Part shown: one piece after another, positions 21,308 through 30,691 of the stretch
Position numbering within the stretch: position 1 is the stretch's first letter
How the letters are laid out: the number at the start of each line of letters is the position of its first letter
Source of the DNA: Novosphingobium sp. ST904
GTDB taxonomy: Bacteria > Pseudomonadota > Alphaproteobacteria > Sphingomonadales > Sphingomonadaceae
Direction: 5' to 3'
DNA length: 64,000 bases
Assembly: GCF_001298105.1 (NCBI RefSeq)
Contig: NZ_LGJH01000165.1
Location: 124,001-188,000 of the forward strand
Made by a program: the position numbers and the translations under genes
Notes under the pieces: model-generated
What the model was told of the DNA's origin: nothing
The model's input: only the letters and a program-made list of their open reading frames with translations
Databases searched by the model: none

Positions 21308-21993
21308 CTAGCTGACCTTGAGGCCCAGTTCGCGCAGAAGCAGGCCTGCCTGATCGGCCGAAATCGTCGCGCCGCGAAAGGGGGCGGCGTCCACGAGGCG
21401 CAGGCCGCCGAGGTCGGCGCCGCGCAAGTCGGCGCGTCGAACCGGGCGCCGTCGAGGCCGGCTTCGCGCAAGCTGCATGCTTCGAAGGTCGCCTGCCGGA
21501 AATCGCACTTCCGCAAGTCCGCCGTCGAGAAATCCACGCGCTTCAGAACGGTCCTGCGGAAAGAGTGGCCGGGCAGCTTGGCATCGATCAGCAAGGTTTC
21601 CTCGAACCGGATCTCCACGCCTTTCGTATCGGAAAAGTCGGCGCCGGTCAGCTTGCATCCGGTGAAGGCGGCCGAATGCAGGGTGGCTTTCCTGAAAGCG
21701 CCGTTGTTGAAATCGCTAGCGGTGAAGGCCGCGCCGGTGAGGTCGGCGGCGATGAAGTTTACAAAGGCGCCCCGGCAGGATTTCCAGGCCGTATCTTCCA
21801 GCATCGCGCCCCCGAAATCGGCCTTGCGGAAGTTGCAGCGTTCGAATTGCCAGCCCGAAAGGTCGAGGCCGGACAGGTCGGCTTCCTCCAGATCGCATTC
21901 GGCCAGCGTGCGCGGCGTGCCGCACAGGTTGCGGATGTCCCCGCGTGCAAGGGTCCGGCCGGTCAGGGCAGCGGCGGAAAACAGATCGTCCAT
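21308..21993 (-). CDS. Pentapeptide-repeat protein, Qnr-like, frameshifted
   Basis: Rows of A(D/N)LxX repeats (ADLSGLDLSGWQFERCNFRK, ADFGGAMLED, ADLTGAAFTAS, RKCDFRQATFEACSL) predict a right-handed quadrilateral beta-helix. At about 21437 one base is missing; the other frame gives ADLRGADLGGLRLVDAAPF and the ending QAGLLLRELGLKVS with TAG at 21308-21310. The restored length (about 228 residues) and this ending resemble Qnr/DNA-gyrase-protecting proteins, which end in a similar QAxLLxxLG stretch. Whether it protects gyrase is inference. No partner gene is evident. Confidence 0.75.
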
Positions 21994-22118
21994 CCCGGCT
22001 TGCTAGCCTGCGAAAGGCCGACATGCCAGCGCGGAGGCCAAGGCAGCGATGGTGCGGGCAAATGCATTCGTGCCAAGCAATGAAATGCTTAAAGGACTTG
22101 TGCTGGCGGCGCCGGGTC

Positions 22119-22141
22119 TATTTATATGATTAAAGATATAA
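22119..22141. promoter_or_regulatory. AT-rich operator-like site at the gntR promoter
   Basis: An AT-rich patch in a GC-rich region, containing ATTTATATGAT (22120-22130) and the half-symmetric TATAT...ATATA arms. The same 11 bases occur inverted at 22951-22961 ahead of the beta-galactosidase gene. This is what autoregulation by the GntR protein plus control of the next gene would look like. Confidence 0.5.
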
Positions 22142-22158
22142 TGGGAGAGCGCAACCAG

Positions 22159-22881
22159 ATGCAAGTCAAGCAGCAGGAGACCCGCAGTTCTCTGGGGCGG
22201 AACCTCACTTACGGCCTGCTCGATCGACTGGGTTCGCAGATCATCGGCGGTGTATATGCCGAAAAGCCGTTTCCGACGGAAGCCGAACTTTCCGTGCAGA
22301 ACGGCGTCAGCCGCTCGGTCACGCGCGAAGCGGTGAAGATGCTGACGGCCAAGGGGCTGGTCAGTGCCCGGCCCCGACAAGGCACGGTGATCCAGCCTTC
22401 CAGCGAATGGAACCTGTTCGATACCGATGTGCTGCGCTGGATGCTGGAAAAACGGTTTTCGATCGATCTGCTCAAGCAGTTCAGCCAGTTGCGCGTCGCG
22501 ATCGAGCCTGCCGCCGCCGCGCTGGCGGCCAGGGAGGCGGACGAGGCAGGGCTGGGATCGATCGCTGCCGGCTTCGCCCGGATGCAGGCTGCCGAAGAAG
22601 GCCGGGACGATGTGCTGGAGGCCGATGTCGCCTTCCACGTCGCGATCCTGAGCGCTTCGGGCAATCCGTTCTTCGGGCAGTTCCGCGACGTGGTGTCCAC
22701 CGCCCTGAAGACCTCGATCCGCTACACCAACCGGATCGTCGGGCGCAGCGCCGATCTTGAGTCTCACGAGCGGGTGAAGAATGCCATCCTGTCTCGCGAT
22801 CCCGAGGCTGCTCACGATGCGATGAAGCTCATCATCGTCGATGCCCTCGATGCGATCGAGCATAACGAAGGCGAGAGCTGA
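22159..22881 (+). CDS. GntR-family (FadR subfamily) regulator of the galactan locus
   Basis: A 240-residue regulator with an N-terminal winged helix (LGSQIIGGVYAEKPFPTEAE, then NGVSRSVTREAVKMLTAKGL) and an all-helical FCD ligand domain with the metal-binding pattern D..H...L near residues 150-200 (EADVAFHVAILSASGNPFF). This layout is that of galactonate/sugar-acid repressors such as DgoR. ATG 22159 follows GGGAGA by about 10 bases; ATG 22141 or 22126 are alternatives, but 22126 lies inside the operator-like site. It is followed by the beta-galactosidase and endo-galactanase genes, so it likely senses a galactose-derived molecule. Confidence 0.83.
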   Translation: MQVKQQETRSSLGRNLTYGLLDRLGSQIIGGVYAEKPFPTEAELSVQNGVSRSVTREAVKMLTAKGLVSARPRQGTVIQPSSEWNLFDTDVLRWMLEKRFSIDLLKQFSQLRVAIEPAAAALAAREADEAGLGSIAAGFARMQAAEEGRDDVLEADVAFHVAILSASGNPFFGQFRDVVSTALKTSIRYTNRIVGRSADLESHERVKNAILSRDPEAAHDAMKLIIVDALDAIEHNEGES

Positions 22882-22942
22882 AGGCCAAAGGGCGGCGGGG
22901 AAGGACGGAAAACGATCTGCCGCAAACGATTGACCGCCGTAA

Positions 22943-22962
22943 CCATATATATCATATAAATG
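22943..22962. promoter_or_regulatory. AT-rich operator-like site ahead of the GH2 gene
   Basis: Bases 22943-22962 (CCATATATATCATATAAATG) include the inverse of the 11-base ATTTATATGAT found at the gntR promoter. The site lies about 95 bases ahead of the GH2 start, a normal promoter distance. Confidence 0.5.
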
Positions 22963-23055
22963 GAAAGAAGACGGGAGGGCCTGAACCGGCAAGGACTGCG
23001 ATCCGCAAGGATCGTCGCCCTCCCAGCTACGCAGCTGCCGTGAGAGCCCAGACCG

Positions 23056-25550
23056 ATGATGGACGACCAGACGATTTCCACCGACCGCCGCACTGCCATG
23101 GCGCTGGGCCTTGCGGGCCTCGGCACGGCGAGCCTTCCCGGCATTGCCCTGGCCGAAACGACGGCGCAGGGGCGGGCAGAGGCATCTCCGCGCCGTTCGG
23201 TGCAGCTGGCGGAAGGGTGGCGCTTCCATCTCGGCCATGCCGCGGACATGGCGAAGGATTTCGATTTCGGCCTGAACCAGCGCACGTATGCCAAGCCCGG
23301 CCGCGACGTTTCGCCCGCCACGCTGGCCGATTTCGATGACAGCGGCTGGAGCGCAATCCGCGTTCCTCACGACTGGGCGGTGGACCTGCCCTTCGCCGGG
23401 CCCGCCGCGCCTGCGGAGAAGGACAAGGAAGACGCTGTCGCCGCGCACGGCTTCAAGGCGATCGGGCGCGCATTCCCGCAGAACAGCGTTGGCTGGTATC
23501 GCTGCCGCCTGCCGGTGGGCGCGGCTGACAAGGGACGCGCGGTCTGGCTCGAATTCGATGGCGTGTTCCGCAATTGCAAGGTCTTCGTGAACGGCTTCGA
23601 GGCGGGCGGCAGCGCCAGCGGCTATGCTCCGTTCCGCGTCGATATCGCCGATTTCCTCGATTACGAAGGCGGCGCCAACCAGCTTGCGGTGCGCGTCGAT
23701 GCCTCGCTGGGCGAGGGCTGGTTCTATGAGGGGGCGGGGATTTACCGTCACGTCACACTGGTCAGCGCGGCTGCCTGCCACGTTCCCCAGTGGGGCACAT
23801 GCGTCCGCGCGGAAGTGGACGGCGAAGGGGCCGCTGTCACCATCCTCACCACCCTGGCGAACGACGCCGAAAGCCCGGCGAAAGTGACCGTGCGCCACGC
23901 GGTCCATGATGCGGAAGGGCGGCAGGTTGCCATGGCGGCCGATCACCTTGCCGAGCCGGGCGCGCTCGGCAAGGTGGAGTTCGAGCAGACCGCACGCATC
24001 CGGGCGCCCCGGCTCTGGTCTCCGGCAAGTCCCTATCTCTACCGGCTCACCACCGAAGTCCTGCGCGATGGCGTGGTGGTGGACAGGACCGAGACCGCGT
24101 TCGGCGTGCGCACCGTGACCTTCGACGCAGTTCGCGGGTTCACCATCAACGGGCAGAACGTGAAGCTGCTCGGCGTCTGCAACCATCAGGACCACGCCGG
24201 CGTCGGCGCCGCGATCCCCGATGCGCTGCACGAATGGCGCGTTGACCGCACGCTGGAAATGGGCGCCAATTCCTGGCGCAGCGCACACAATCCCTCCGCG
24301 CAGGTCTTGCTCGACATCTGCGACCGCAAGGGCATGATGATGATCGCGGAAACGCGGCTCAACACCACCAACCCCGAGGCGATGGACGAGCTGGAGCGGA
24401 TGATCCTCTCCTCGCGCAATCACCCTTCGATCATCCTCTGGTCGGTCGGCAACGAGGAAGGCCATCAGGGTTCGGAGCGCGGCCGCCGCATCTCGGCCGA
24501 ACTGGTAGCGCGCTGCAAGGCGCTGGATCCCACCCGCCTCACCACCCAGGCCATGGACCAGGGCTGGGACGGCGGCGCTGCCGAGGCGGTGGATGTCGTC
24601 GGCTTCAATTACCGCACCGACAAGATCGCCGCCTGGCACGAACGGCACCCCGACAAGCCGGTGATCGGCACCGAGACGGGCAGCACGGTCTCCACGCGCG
24701 GCGCGTACGAGAACGACGAGGCCCGGCACATCGTCAAGGCCTATGACACCGAGCATCCCTGGTGGGCATCGACCGCCGAGGAATGGTGGACGATCGTGGC
24801 GAACGCGCCCTACATCGCCGGCGGCTTCATCTGGACCGGGTTCGACTATCGCGGCGAGCCCACGCCCTATCCGGCGTTTCCCAGCGTTGCCAGCTACTTC
24901 GGCGCGATGGACAGCTGCGGTTTCGCCAAGGACAACTACTTTTACTACCGCGCGTGGTGGCGGCCGGACCAGCCGCTGGTCCATCTCCTACCGCACTGGA
25001 ACTGGGCGGCCGCGAGGGCAGCCGATCCCGGTGTCGGGCGCACGGCAACTGCGCGGAGATCGAACTGCTGCTCAACGGCAAGTCGCTGGGGCGCAAGCCG
25101 ATGCCGCGCAACGGCCACCTCGAATGGCAGGTGCCCTATGCGCCCGGCAAGCTGGAGGCGCGCGGGTACAACGGCGGCAAGGTCGTCGCCCGTGACCAGC
25201 GGGTGACGGCATCGGCCCCGGCGAAGCTCAAGCTTACCGCCGAGCGCGTCCGTCTCGCCGCAGGCGGCGCCGATCTTTCGGTGCTGCGGGTCGAAGTGCT
25301 CGACAAGGCCGGAAATCCGGTGCCCACGGCGGACAATGCGCTGCGCTTCAGCGTCAGCGGCCCGGCGCGGATCATCGGGCTGGGCAACGGCAATCCCACC
25401 TCGCTGGAGGCCGACAAGGGCGACAGCCGCAAGGCGTTCAACGGCCTTGCACAGGCCATCGTGCAGGGCAGCGGTTCCAGCGGCTCGGCCCGCGTCACCG
25501 TGTCCGGCGAGGGGCTTTCGCCCGCCGCCATCGATCTCTTTTTCCACTGA
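23056..25550 (+). CDS. GH2 beta-galactosidase, Tat-exported, frameshifted
   Basis: A secreted beta-galactosidase of glycoside hydrolase family 2. The N-terminus carries a Tat signal (DRRTAMALGLAGLG ... GIALAE). Catalytic residues are seen in WSVGNEEG (acid/base Glu) and VIGTETGST (nucleophile Glu). The early frame holds to LPHWNWA near 25010, then the reading changes. Between about 25005 and 25060 (GC-rich) up to three single-base indels are needed to read GREG, QPIPVS and HGNCAEIELLLNGKSLG as one protein; the net result is the frame ending at 25550. A C-terminal Ig-like domain follows (LSVLRVEVLDKAGNPVPTAD). About 830 residues when repaired. Confidence 0.85.
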
Positions 25551-25570
25551 CCGGCCGCAGGAGAATACCG

Positions 25571-26677
25571 GTGAAGAACGTCATTCGCGCCGCGCTTGCG
25601 GCCTCCACGCTGCTGGCGGCGACTTCGGCTCATGCCGAGACCAAGCTCTATCTCGGCGCCGACCTGTCCTTTGCCAACGAGATGGAGGACTGCGGCGCCG
25701 TGTTCCGCCAGAACGGCAAGCCCGTGGATCCTTTCGTGCTTCTGAAGGCAAAGGGCGGAAACCTGATGCGTGTGCGGATCTGGAACGATCCGCAGTGGAC
25801 GAAGTATTCGAACTACGAGGACGTGCTCAAGACCATCCGCCGCGCCCATGCCGCCGGGCTGGAGGTACTGCTGGACTTCCATTACTCCGACGACTGGGCC
25901 GATGGCGACAAGCAGATCGTGCCGGCCGCCTGGGCCAAGATGGACACCCAGCAGCAGGTGCGCGCGCTGCACGACTACACGCGCGACGTGCTTTCGAAGC
26001 TGAACGCGGCGGGGGAACTGCCCGAACTGGTGCAGGTCGGCAACGAGACCAACCCCGAAGTCATGGGCGGCACCAAGGACAAGCCGATCGACTGGAAGCG
26101 CAATGCCAGCCTGCTCAACGCCGGCGTCGCGGCCGTGCGCGAGGTTTCGAAGGAGACGGGCAAGCCGATCCGGGTCATGCTGCACATCGCCCAGCCCGAA
26201 AACGTCCTGCCCTGGTTCGACGATGCGACGGCGGCGGGCGTGCTCGACTATGACATCATCGGCGTGAGCTATTACTCCAAGTGGTCGAAATACAACCTCT
26301 CGGGCCTGGCCAAGGTCATCGACACCGCACACAAGCGCTACGGTGCGGATGTCATGGTGGTGGAGACGGCCTATCCCTTCACCGAGGATAGCGCCGATGC
26401 CTCTACCAACCTGCTCGGCACGGATTCGCTGATTCCCGGCTATCCGGCAACGCCGAAGGGGCAGTTGAAGTATCTTGAGGACCTGACGCAGACCGTGGTC
26501 GATGCGGGCGGGAACGGCGTGGTCTACTGGGCGCCGGACTGGGTTTCCACGCAGTGCAAGACGCGCTGGGGCACCGGATCGAACTGGGAAAACGCCGCCT
26601 GGTTCGACCTGCGGAAGCACGAAGTGGTGCCGGGCATCGACTTCCTCTCGAAGACTTACGTGAAGGCCTCGAAGTAA
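25571..26677 (+). CDS. GH53 arabinogalactan endo-beta-1,4-galactanase
   Basis: An extracellular enzyme that cuts beta-1,4-galactan, the pectin side chain. The start is GTG at 25571, 20 bases after the GH2 stop, with a signal peptide (AALAASTLLAATSAHAE). Family motifs: GADLSFANEMEDCG near residue 30, LMRVRIWNDPQWT, DFHYSDDWADGDKQ near residue 98, VQVGNETNPE (acid/base Glu) near residue 155, and VVETAYPF (nucleophile Glu) near residue 263. 368 residues, intact. It feeds galacto-oligosaccharides to the GH2 enzyme next door. Confidence 0.92.
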   Translation: MKNVIRAALAASTLLAATSAHAETKLYLGADLSFANEMEDCGAVFRQNGKPVDPFVLLKAKGGNLMRVRIWNDPQWTKYSNYEDVLKTIRRAHAAGLEVLLDFHYSDDWADGDKQIVPAAWAKMDTQQQVRALHDYTRDVLSKLNAAGELPELVQVGNETNPEVMGGTKDKPIDWKRNASLLNAGVAAVREVSKETGKPIRVMLHIAQPENVLPWFDDATAAGVLDYDIIGVSYYSKWSKYNLSGLAKVIDTAHKRYGADVMVVETAYPFTEDSADASTNLLGTDSLIPGYPATPKGQLKYLEDLTQTVVDAGGNGVVYWAPDWVSTQCKTRWGTGSNWENAAWFDLRKHEVVPGIDFLSKTYVKASK

Positions 26678-26683
26678 CGCAAA

Positions 26684-26722
26684 ACGGGAAGGGCGTCCCC
26701 CTGGGGGGGCAACCCTTCCCGT
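26684..26722 (+). terminator. Terminator after the GH53 gene
   Basis: Perfect 10-base arms ACGGGAAGGG (26684-26693) and CCCTTCCCGT (26713-26722) follow the GH53 stop by 6 bases, then CCTTTTGCC. It closes the GH2-GH53 operon. Confidence 0.7.
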
Positions 26723-26760
26723 CCTTTTGCCTTCCCGTCTCGGTGGCGGGTTGGAAGCTC

Positions 26761-27270
26761 TTAGAAACGCATGCCCACGCCGACGACTGCCGCGTCACGG
26801 CCACCGAAGTTCGCTTCGTATTCGGTGCGCTGGTATTCGGCCGAAATGTAGGTCTTCGGCGTCACCGCATATTCCAGGCCGCCGCCGTAGCGCACGCCCT
26901 CAAGCGAATAGTTGCCGCCGGCCACCGGCTCGAAGCGGGTGCTGGTGTAGCCGACCTTGCCGAAGGCCAGGACCTTGGGGGCGACCACATAGCCCGCGCG
27001 GAGCGAGGCGGTGATGTCGCGGCTCACGTCGGTCGTGGCGCTGTCGGTGGTGGAGTCGCCGAAGGAGACTTCCGGGCCCACGGTGATGCGCGGCGCGACG
27101 GCAACGTCGTAGCCGGCGTTCACGCCGTAGGAGAAGCCTTCATCGCCCTGAATCTTGTCGAAGCCCATGGTGACGCCGGCGCGGGGGCCGGTGAACGCTT
27201 CGGTGTCCTGCGCCATGGCGGGAACCGAAAACGAAGCGGCAAGAGCGGCCGAAAGTGCAATGTACTTCAT
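26761..27270 (-). CDS. Small outer-membrane beta-barrel protein
   Basis: A 169-residue OmpA/OmpW-like eight-stranded barrel. The start ATG 27270 has a ribosome site (gaggatt) and gives a clean signal peptide (KYIALSAALAASFSVPAMAQ). The mature part alternates polar and apolar residues (FTGPRAGVTMGFDKIQ; YVVAPKVLAFGKVGYTS) and ends in a terminal phenylalanine (VVGVGMRF), the usual insertion signal. Such porin-like proteins are common in sphingomonads, with little known function. Its upstream region is strikingly AT-rich. Confidence 0.82.
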   Translation of the reverse strand: MKYIALSAALAASFSVPAMAQDTEAFTGPRAGVTMGFDKIQGDEGFSYGVNAGYDVAVAPRITVGPEVSFGDSTTDSATTDVSRDITASLRAGYVVAPKVLAFGKVGYTSTRFEPVAGGNYSLEGVRYGGGLEYAVTPKTYISAEYQRTEYEANFGGRDAAVVGVGMRF

Positions 27271-27698
27271 GGTAATCCTCATAATAGTCCTGCGACACAA
27301 AGGTCGTCTTATCTCCACGGCAAAGTTATTGTTCTGAGATGAGCGCAGATATTCGCGATCATCGTTCAGGAATTAATATTTCTGAAAAATTTCGTATATA
27401 TTTCTCAGGAAATATAGCATCTTGAACAATGCCTTGGGACGAGTTCCCTATGTCGTTCCAAGACTGTACTCAAAGTTAATGAGCCGTATGGGCACCATTC
27501 ACAAATGTGACAGGTTGGATAAGGTGCCGGTGCAAAGCGCGCTTTTCCGGGCTTCCGGCGGGTTGCAGAGGATGCATTTTCCCGCGCCGGCTTGTGCGGG
27601 ATACCCTGAAAAAATTGTATTTTCTTCCGCGCCGCGCGCGAATCGCTGGCGGCGATGGCGCTGGCGGGCGGGCGTTTCGCGCCGCGGGCGCGCACAAA
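27271..27698. other. AT-rich promoter region and gap between barrel gene and TonB receptor gene
   Basis: About 430 bases. The part at roughly 27340-27425 is much richer in A/T than the surroundings and holds the pair TTCAG...CTGAA and runs such as TTTCGTATATATTTC; it probably contains the promoter of the barrel gene. The rest shows no gene I can support; short open frames here look random. Confidence 0.45.
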
Positions 27699-27732
27699 AA
27701 AAGGGGCGCCGGGAGGAGATGGCGCCCCTTTT
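27699..27732 (-). terminator. Intrinsic terminator of the TonB receptor gene
   Basis: Arms AAAAGGGGCGCC (27699-27710) and GGCGCCCCTTTT (27721-27732) with a 10-base loop. Read on the minus strand, the hairpin is followed by a run of eight T (bases 27695-27702 complemented), the classical rho-independent form. It lies about 65 bases beyond the receptor stop. Confidence 0.85.
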
Positions 27733-27737
27733 CGTGT

Positions 27738-27789
27738 TTCCTGCCCTCATGGAGGGCAGGAATGACGGCCCCGCTTGCGCACGGGGCCG
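27738..27789. repeat. Two extra hairpins between TonB receptor stop and terminator
   Basis: Perfect 10-base arms TTCCTGCCCT (27738-27747) and AGGGCAGGAA (27753-27762), and perfect 8-base arms CGGCCCCG (27766-27773) and CGGGGCCG (27782-27789). Together with the terminator they form three hairpins in a row in the 3' untranslated region of the receptor message. Confidence 0.7.
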
Positions 27790-27798
27790 GTTGGGAGA

Positions 27799-30433
27799 TC
27801 AATACTTGAAGGTCACGTCCATCAGGTAGCTGCGGCCGTACTTCTCGTAACGGGCGATCTGGTCGGGATCGTTGTTCCAGTAGAACCGCGCGACCTGGTT
27901 GGTCAGGTTGTTGGCCTGGAGGCGCACCGAGAAGTTCTTGGTCACGGCGTAGGACACGCTGGCGCCCAGCGTCGTCTCGGATTCGAGGCGGGTGAGCTGC
28001 GAGGCGTCCCAGCCGTAGATCACGGTGAACGGGCTGTGATGCTTGAGCGCCACGCGGCATCGATGCCATGGTCGGAATACCACAGGTCGATTTCGCCGGT
28101 GAACTTGGTGAGGCCCACGCCCGGGAACGGATTGCTGACCGGGGCCAGTTCCTTCACGTTGGAATCCACGAAGCTGGCGTTCGCGTAGAGGCCGAACTTG
28201 TTGAGTCCGGGGATGAAGTAGAACGGCGTCTGCAAGGTCGCCTCGACACCGGCGATGTAGCCGCCCTTGCCGTTGCGCGGCGAGGTGATCTGGTAGGTGT
28301 CGCCGCCGATCGTTTCCTGCGTCTGCGTGTAGCCGACGTTGCTGCTGACGTCCTTGTAATAGCCCGCCACCGCAACGAGCGCGTCCTTGTGGAAGTACCA
28401 TTCCAGCGAGAGGTCGCCCTGGGTCGCCATGAATGGCTTGAGGTGCGGGTTGCCGCCCGATCCCGTGTTGGTCGGCGGGTAGTTGCTCAGCGCCATACTG
28501 GCGCGCAGCTCGTCGAGCGGCGGGCGGGACAGGACGCGGGCGGCGCCGGCGCGCAGCTTCAGGCTGTCGGTCAGCTCGAAGTTGAGGTTGAGGCTGGGCA
28601 GGACGCGGAAGTACTTGTCGTTCTCGCGCACGGGATCGAACACGGTGACGTTCTGCTGGAGATCGTTGTCCCAGTAGGTCCGGCCCGAGAAGGCGTTCGA
28701 ATGGGTCGAGACGTTGACGAAGCGGACGCCGAGGTTGCCGGTGAAGCCGTTGCCCGCGAAGTCCGACATCACGTAGCCTTCGAAGTTATCCTCCTTGACC
28801 CGCCAGTACTTCGACTTGTCGCGCTCGGGCGTGCCGATTGCGAGGTATTCGGCCGCGAGCGTTTCGTAATTGCCCCAGACCAGGTTGGGCACGTTGAAGG
28901 TGCCCACCGAGAATTCGGTCAGGTACGAAGGATCGATCGTCAGGTTGCCGAGCGTCTTCGTGTTCACCGTGGCGGTATAGGCGTCGTAGCTCTTCACGCG
29001 GTTGGAGTAGCGAAGACCCCCGCCGAAGCCGGTGAAGAAGCCGTCGTGGATGTGGCGATAGACGTCCACCTGCGCGGCGCCGAGGTCGTCCTTGAGCCGC
29101 TGCGGGCCGTCGTACTGGCCGGCGTAGTAGCTCGGGATGACCTGGTTGTTGACGTCACCCGGGTTGGAACTGACGGAGACGCTGGGCACCGAGCCGCGCC
29201 CGGTCGAGAAGGTCGTGCTCGCCGGATAGAGTTCGGTGGCGATCGCGCCCCACGAATTGTCGCGGCGCGCGCGCGAGTAGGAGCCGTCGAACTTGGCCGT
29301 CCAGTCGCCGTCGTCGTACTTGGCGTTGAAGCCGGTCACGAACAGGTCCTTGTCCTCCTGGTAACGGGCAAGGACATTGGTGACGGAGGAATAGTTGTTC
29401 AGCGTGGCGCCGGTGATCGTGTTGCCCGACAGTGTGTAGCTGCCGTCCTGGTAGATATCGCCGGGGGCGCCGATCTCGCCGCCCCAGTCGCCCCAGCCGT
29501 TCTGGCGGCCGTACCACTGCTGCGACTGGTGCTCGTCGATCTTCACCTTCGAGTAGAGGACATCGAGGTTGATGTCCCAGTTCGCGGTGGGCTGCCACTG
29601 GATCGCGCCGGTGGTGGACCAGCGGGTTTCCTTGAGCGCCTTGATCTCGGTCTGCGCGCCCCAGGGTGCGTTGACCGGCTGGCCGTTCAGCGTGGGGGCG
29701 TCTTCGCCATTGATGTCGTAAGTGTTGTAGCCCCAGCCCTGGAACGAGTTGTAGCCGTTCTTCTGGCGCTGGAAGGTGCCTCCGACGACGACGGCGAGAT
29801 TGTCGGTGATCTTGCCGACATATTGCGCGCTGCCGCGTGAACCCCAGCCGGAATAGCCGGGAATGTCCTTGCCGCTGTCATTGTAGAGCGCGCCGGCGCG
29901 CGCCGTGAGCGCGGGGCCCTGGTAGTCCAGCGGGCGCACGGTGCGGATGTCGATCGTGGCCGCGACGCCGCCCGAGATGATGTCGGCCGACTGCGACTTG
30001 TAGACGGTCACGCCCGAGACGATTTCCGAGGGATAGATTTCCCAGCGGACATTGCGATCCGGCTCGGACGAGGCGACTTCGCGGCCGTTGATGAGGCCGA
30101 GCACGAGGCGCGGGCCAAGGCGCGCACGGCCGCCTGGCTGGCGTTGCCGCGATCGCGCGTGGCGGTGACGCCGGGCAGGCGCTGCAGCGAATCGGCGATG
30201 GTGACGTCCGGCAGCGCGCCGATGTCCTTGGAACTGATCGTCTCGGTAACGACCGAGGCCGCGCGCTTGGCGTTCAGCGCGTCGCGCAGCGAGGCGCGCA
30301 GGCCGGTGACGACGATTTCCTCGTCCGTCGTATTGCCTTCGGTCCCGGCCGTCTGGGCGACGGCGGGCGTGGCAACGAGTGCGATGGCGAGAAAGCTGGC
30401 ACCGCCCATGCGGCGCCGGATTGCGGATTTCAT
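27799..30433 (-). CDS. TonB-dependent receptor (Caulobacter/Xanthomonas type), two frameshifts
   Basis: An outer-membrane receptor, probably for galacto-oligosaccharides given its neighbours. It starts at ATG 30433 after GGGAGGGG with a signal peptide (ASFLAIALVATPAVAQ), then the plug signature EEIVVTGLRASLRDAL and ISSKDIGALPDVTIADSLQR, typical of the TonB-Xanth-Caul group. One missing base at about 30117 breaks the plug (ALGPRLVLGLINGRE resumes in the next frame), and another at about 28055 breaks the last strands (ALKHHSPFTVIYGW resumes). The barrel ends YLMDVTFKY with TGA at 27799-27801. About 877 residues repaired. Terminated by the hairpins just downstream. Confidence 0.88.
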
Positions 30434-30458
30434 AATTCCCCTCCCAGCTTCGGTTCTT

Positions 30459-30489
30459 ATTTATCGGATAAATAATTTGTCAGACAAAT
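30459..30489. promoter_or_regulatory. Tandem 15-base palindromes ahead of the TonB receptor gene
   Basis: ATTTATCGGATAAAT (30459-30473) and ATTTGTCAGACAAAT (30475-30489), both perfect around a central base, lie side by side with centres 16 bases apart, 26 bases upstream of the receptor start. The core TTGTCAGACAA fits the FadR/GntR consensus TNGTNNNACNA. They are likely two operators of one dimeric regulator, plausibly the GntR protein of this locus. Confidence 0.7.
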
Positions 30490-30691
30490 AGAGTCAAGCG
30501 TCATTCGCGCATTCGGGCAGGGGGTTTCAACCGAAATCGCCGCCCGTTTATCCGCCTGATGGGCATCCATGCAGCGCGGCTTCGAACACGGGCTGCCGTC
30601 TGTACCGTCGATGGCTCTAGAACCGTTCGCGGCAGGCCATCGGGACGATATCTCCCCGATGTGGACCGGCGAGCCAAAGGAGCAGGCAGGC

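Noticed and set aside
22003-24984. A 993-codon open frame on the minus strand, antisense to the GntR and GH2 genes
   Set aside because: Low-complexity, Arg/Gly/His-rich translation with no motif, and opposite to two clear genes; a shadow caused by high GC.
28068-29840. A 590-codon open frame on the plus strand inside the TonB receptor gene
   Set aside because: Antisense shadow; translation is repetitive and lacks any domain, while the minus strand encodes an evident receptor.
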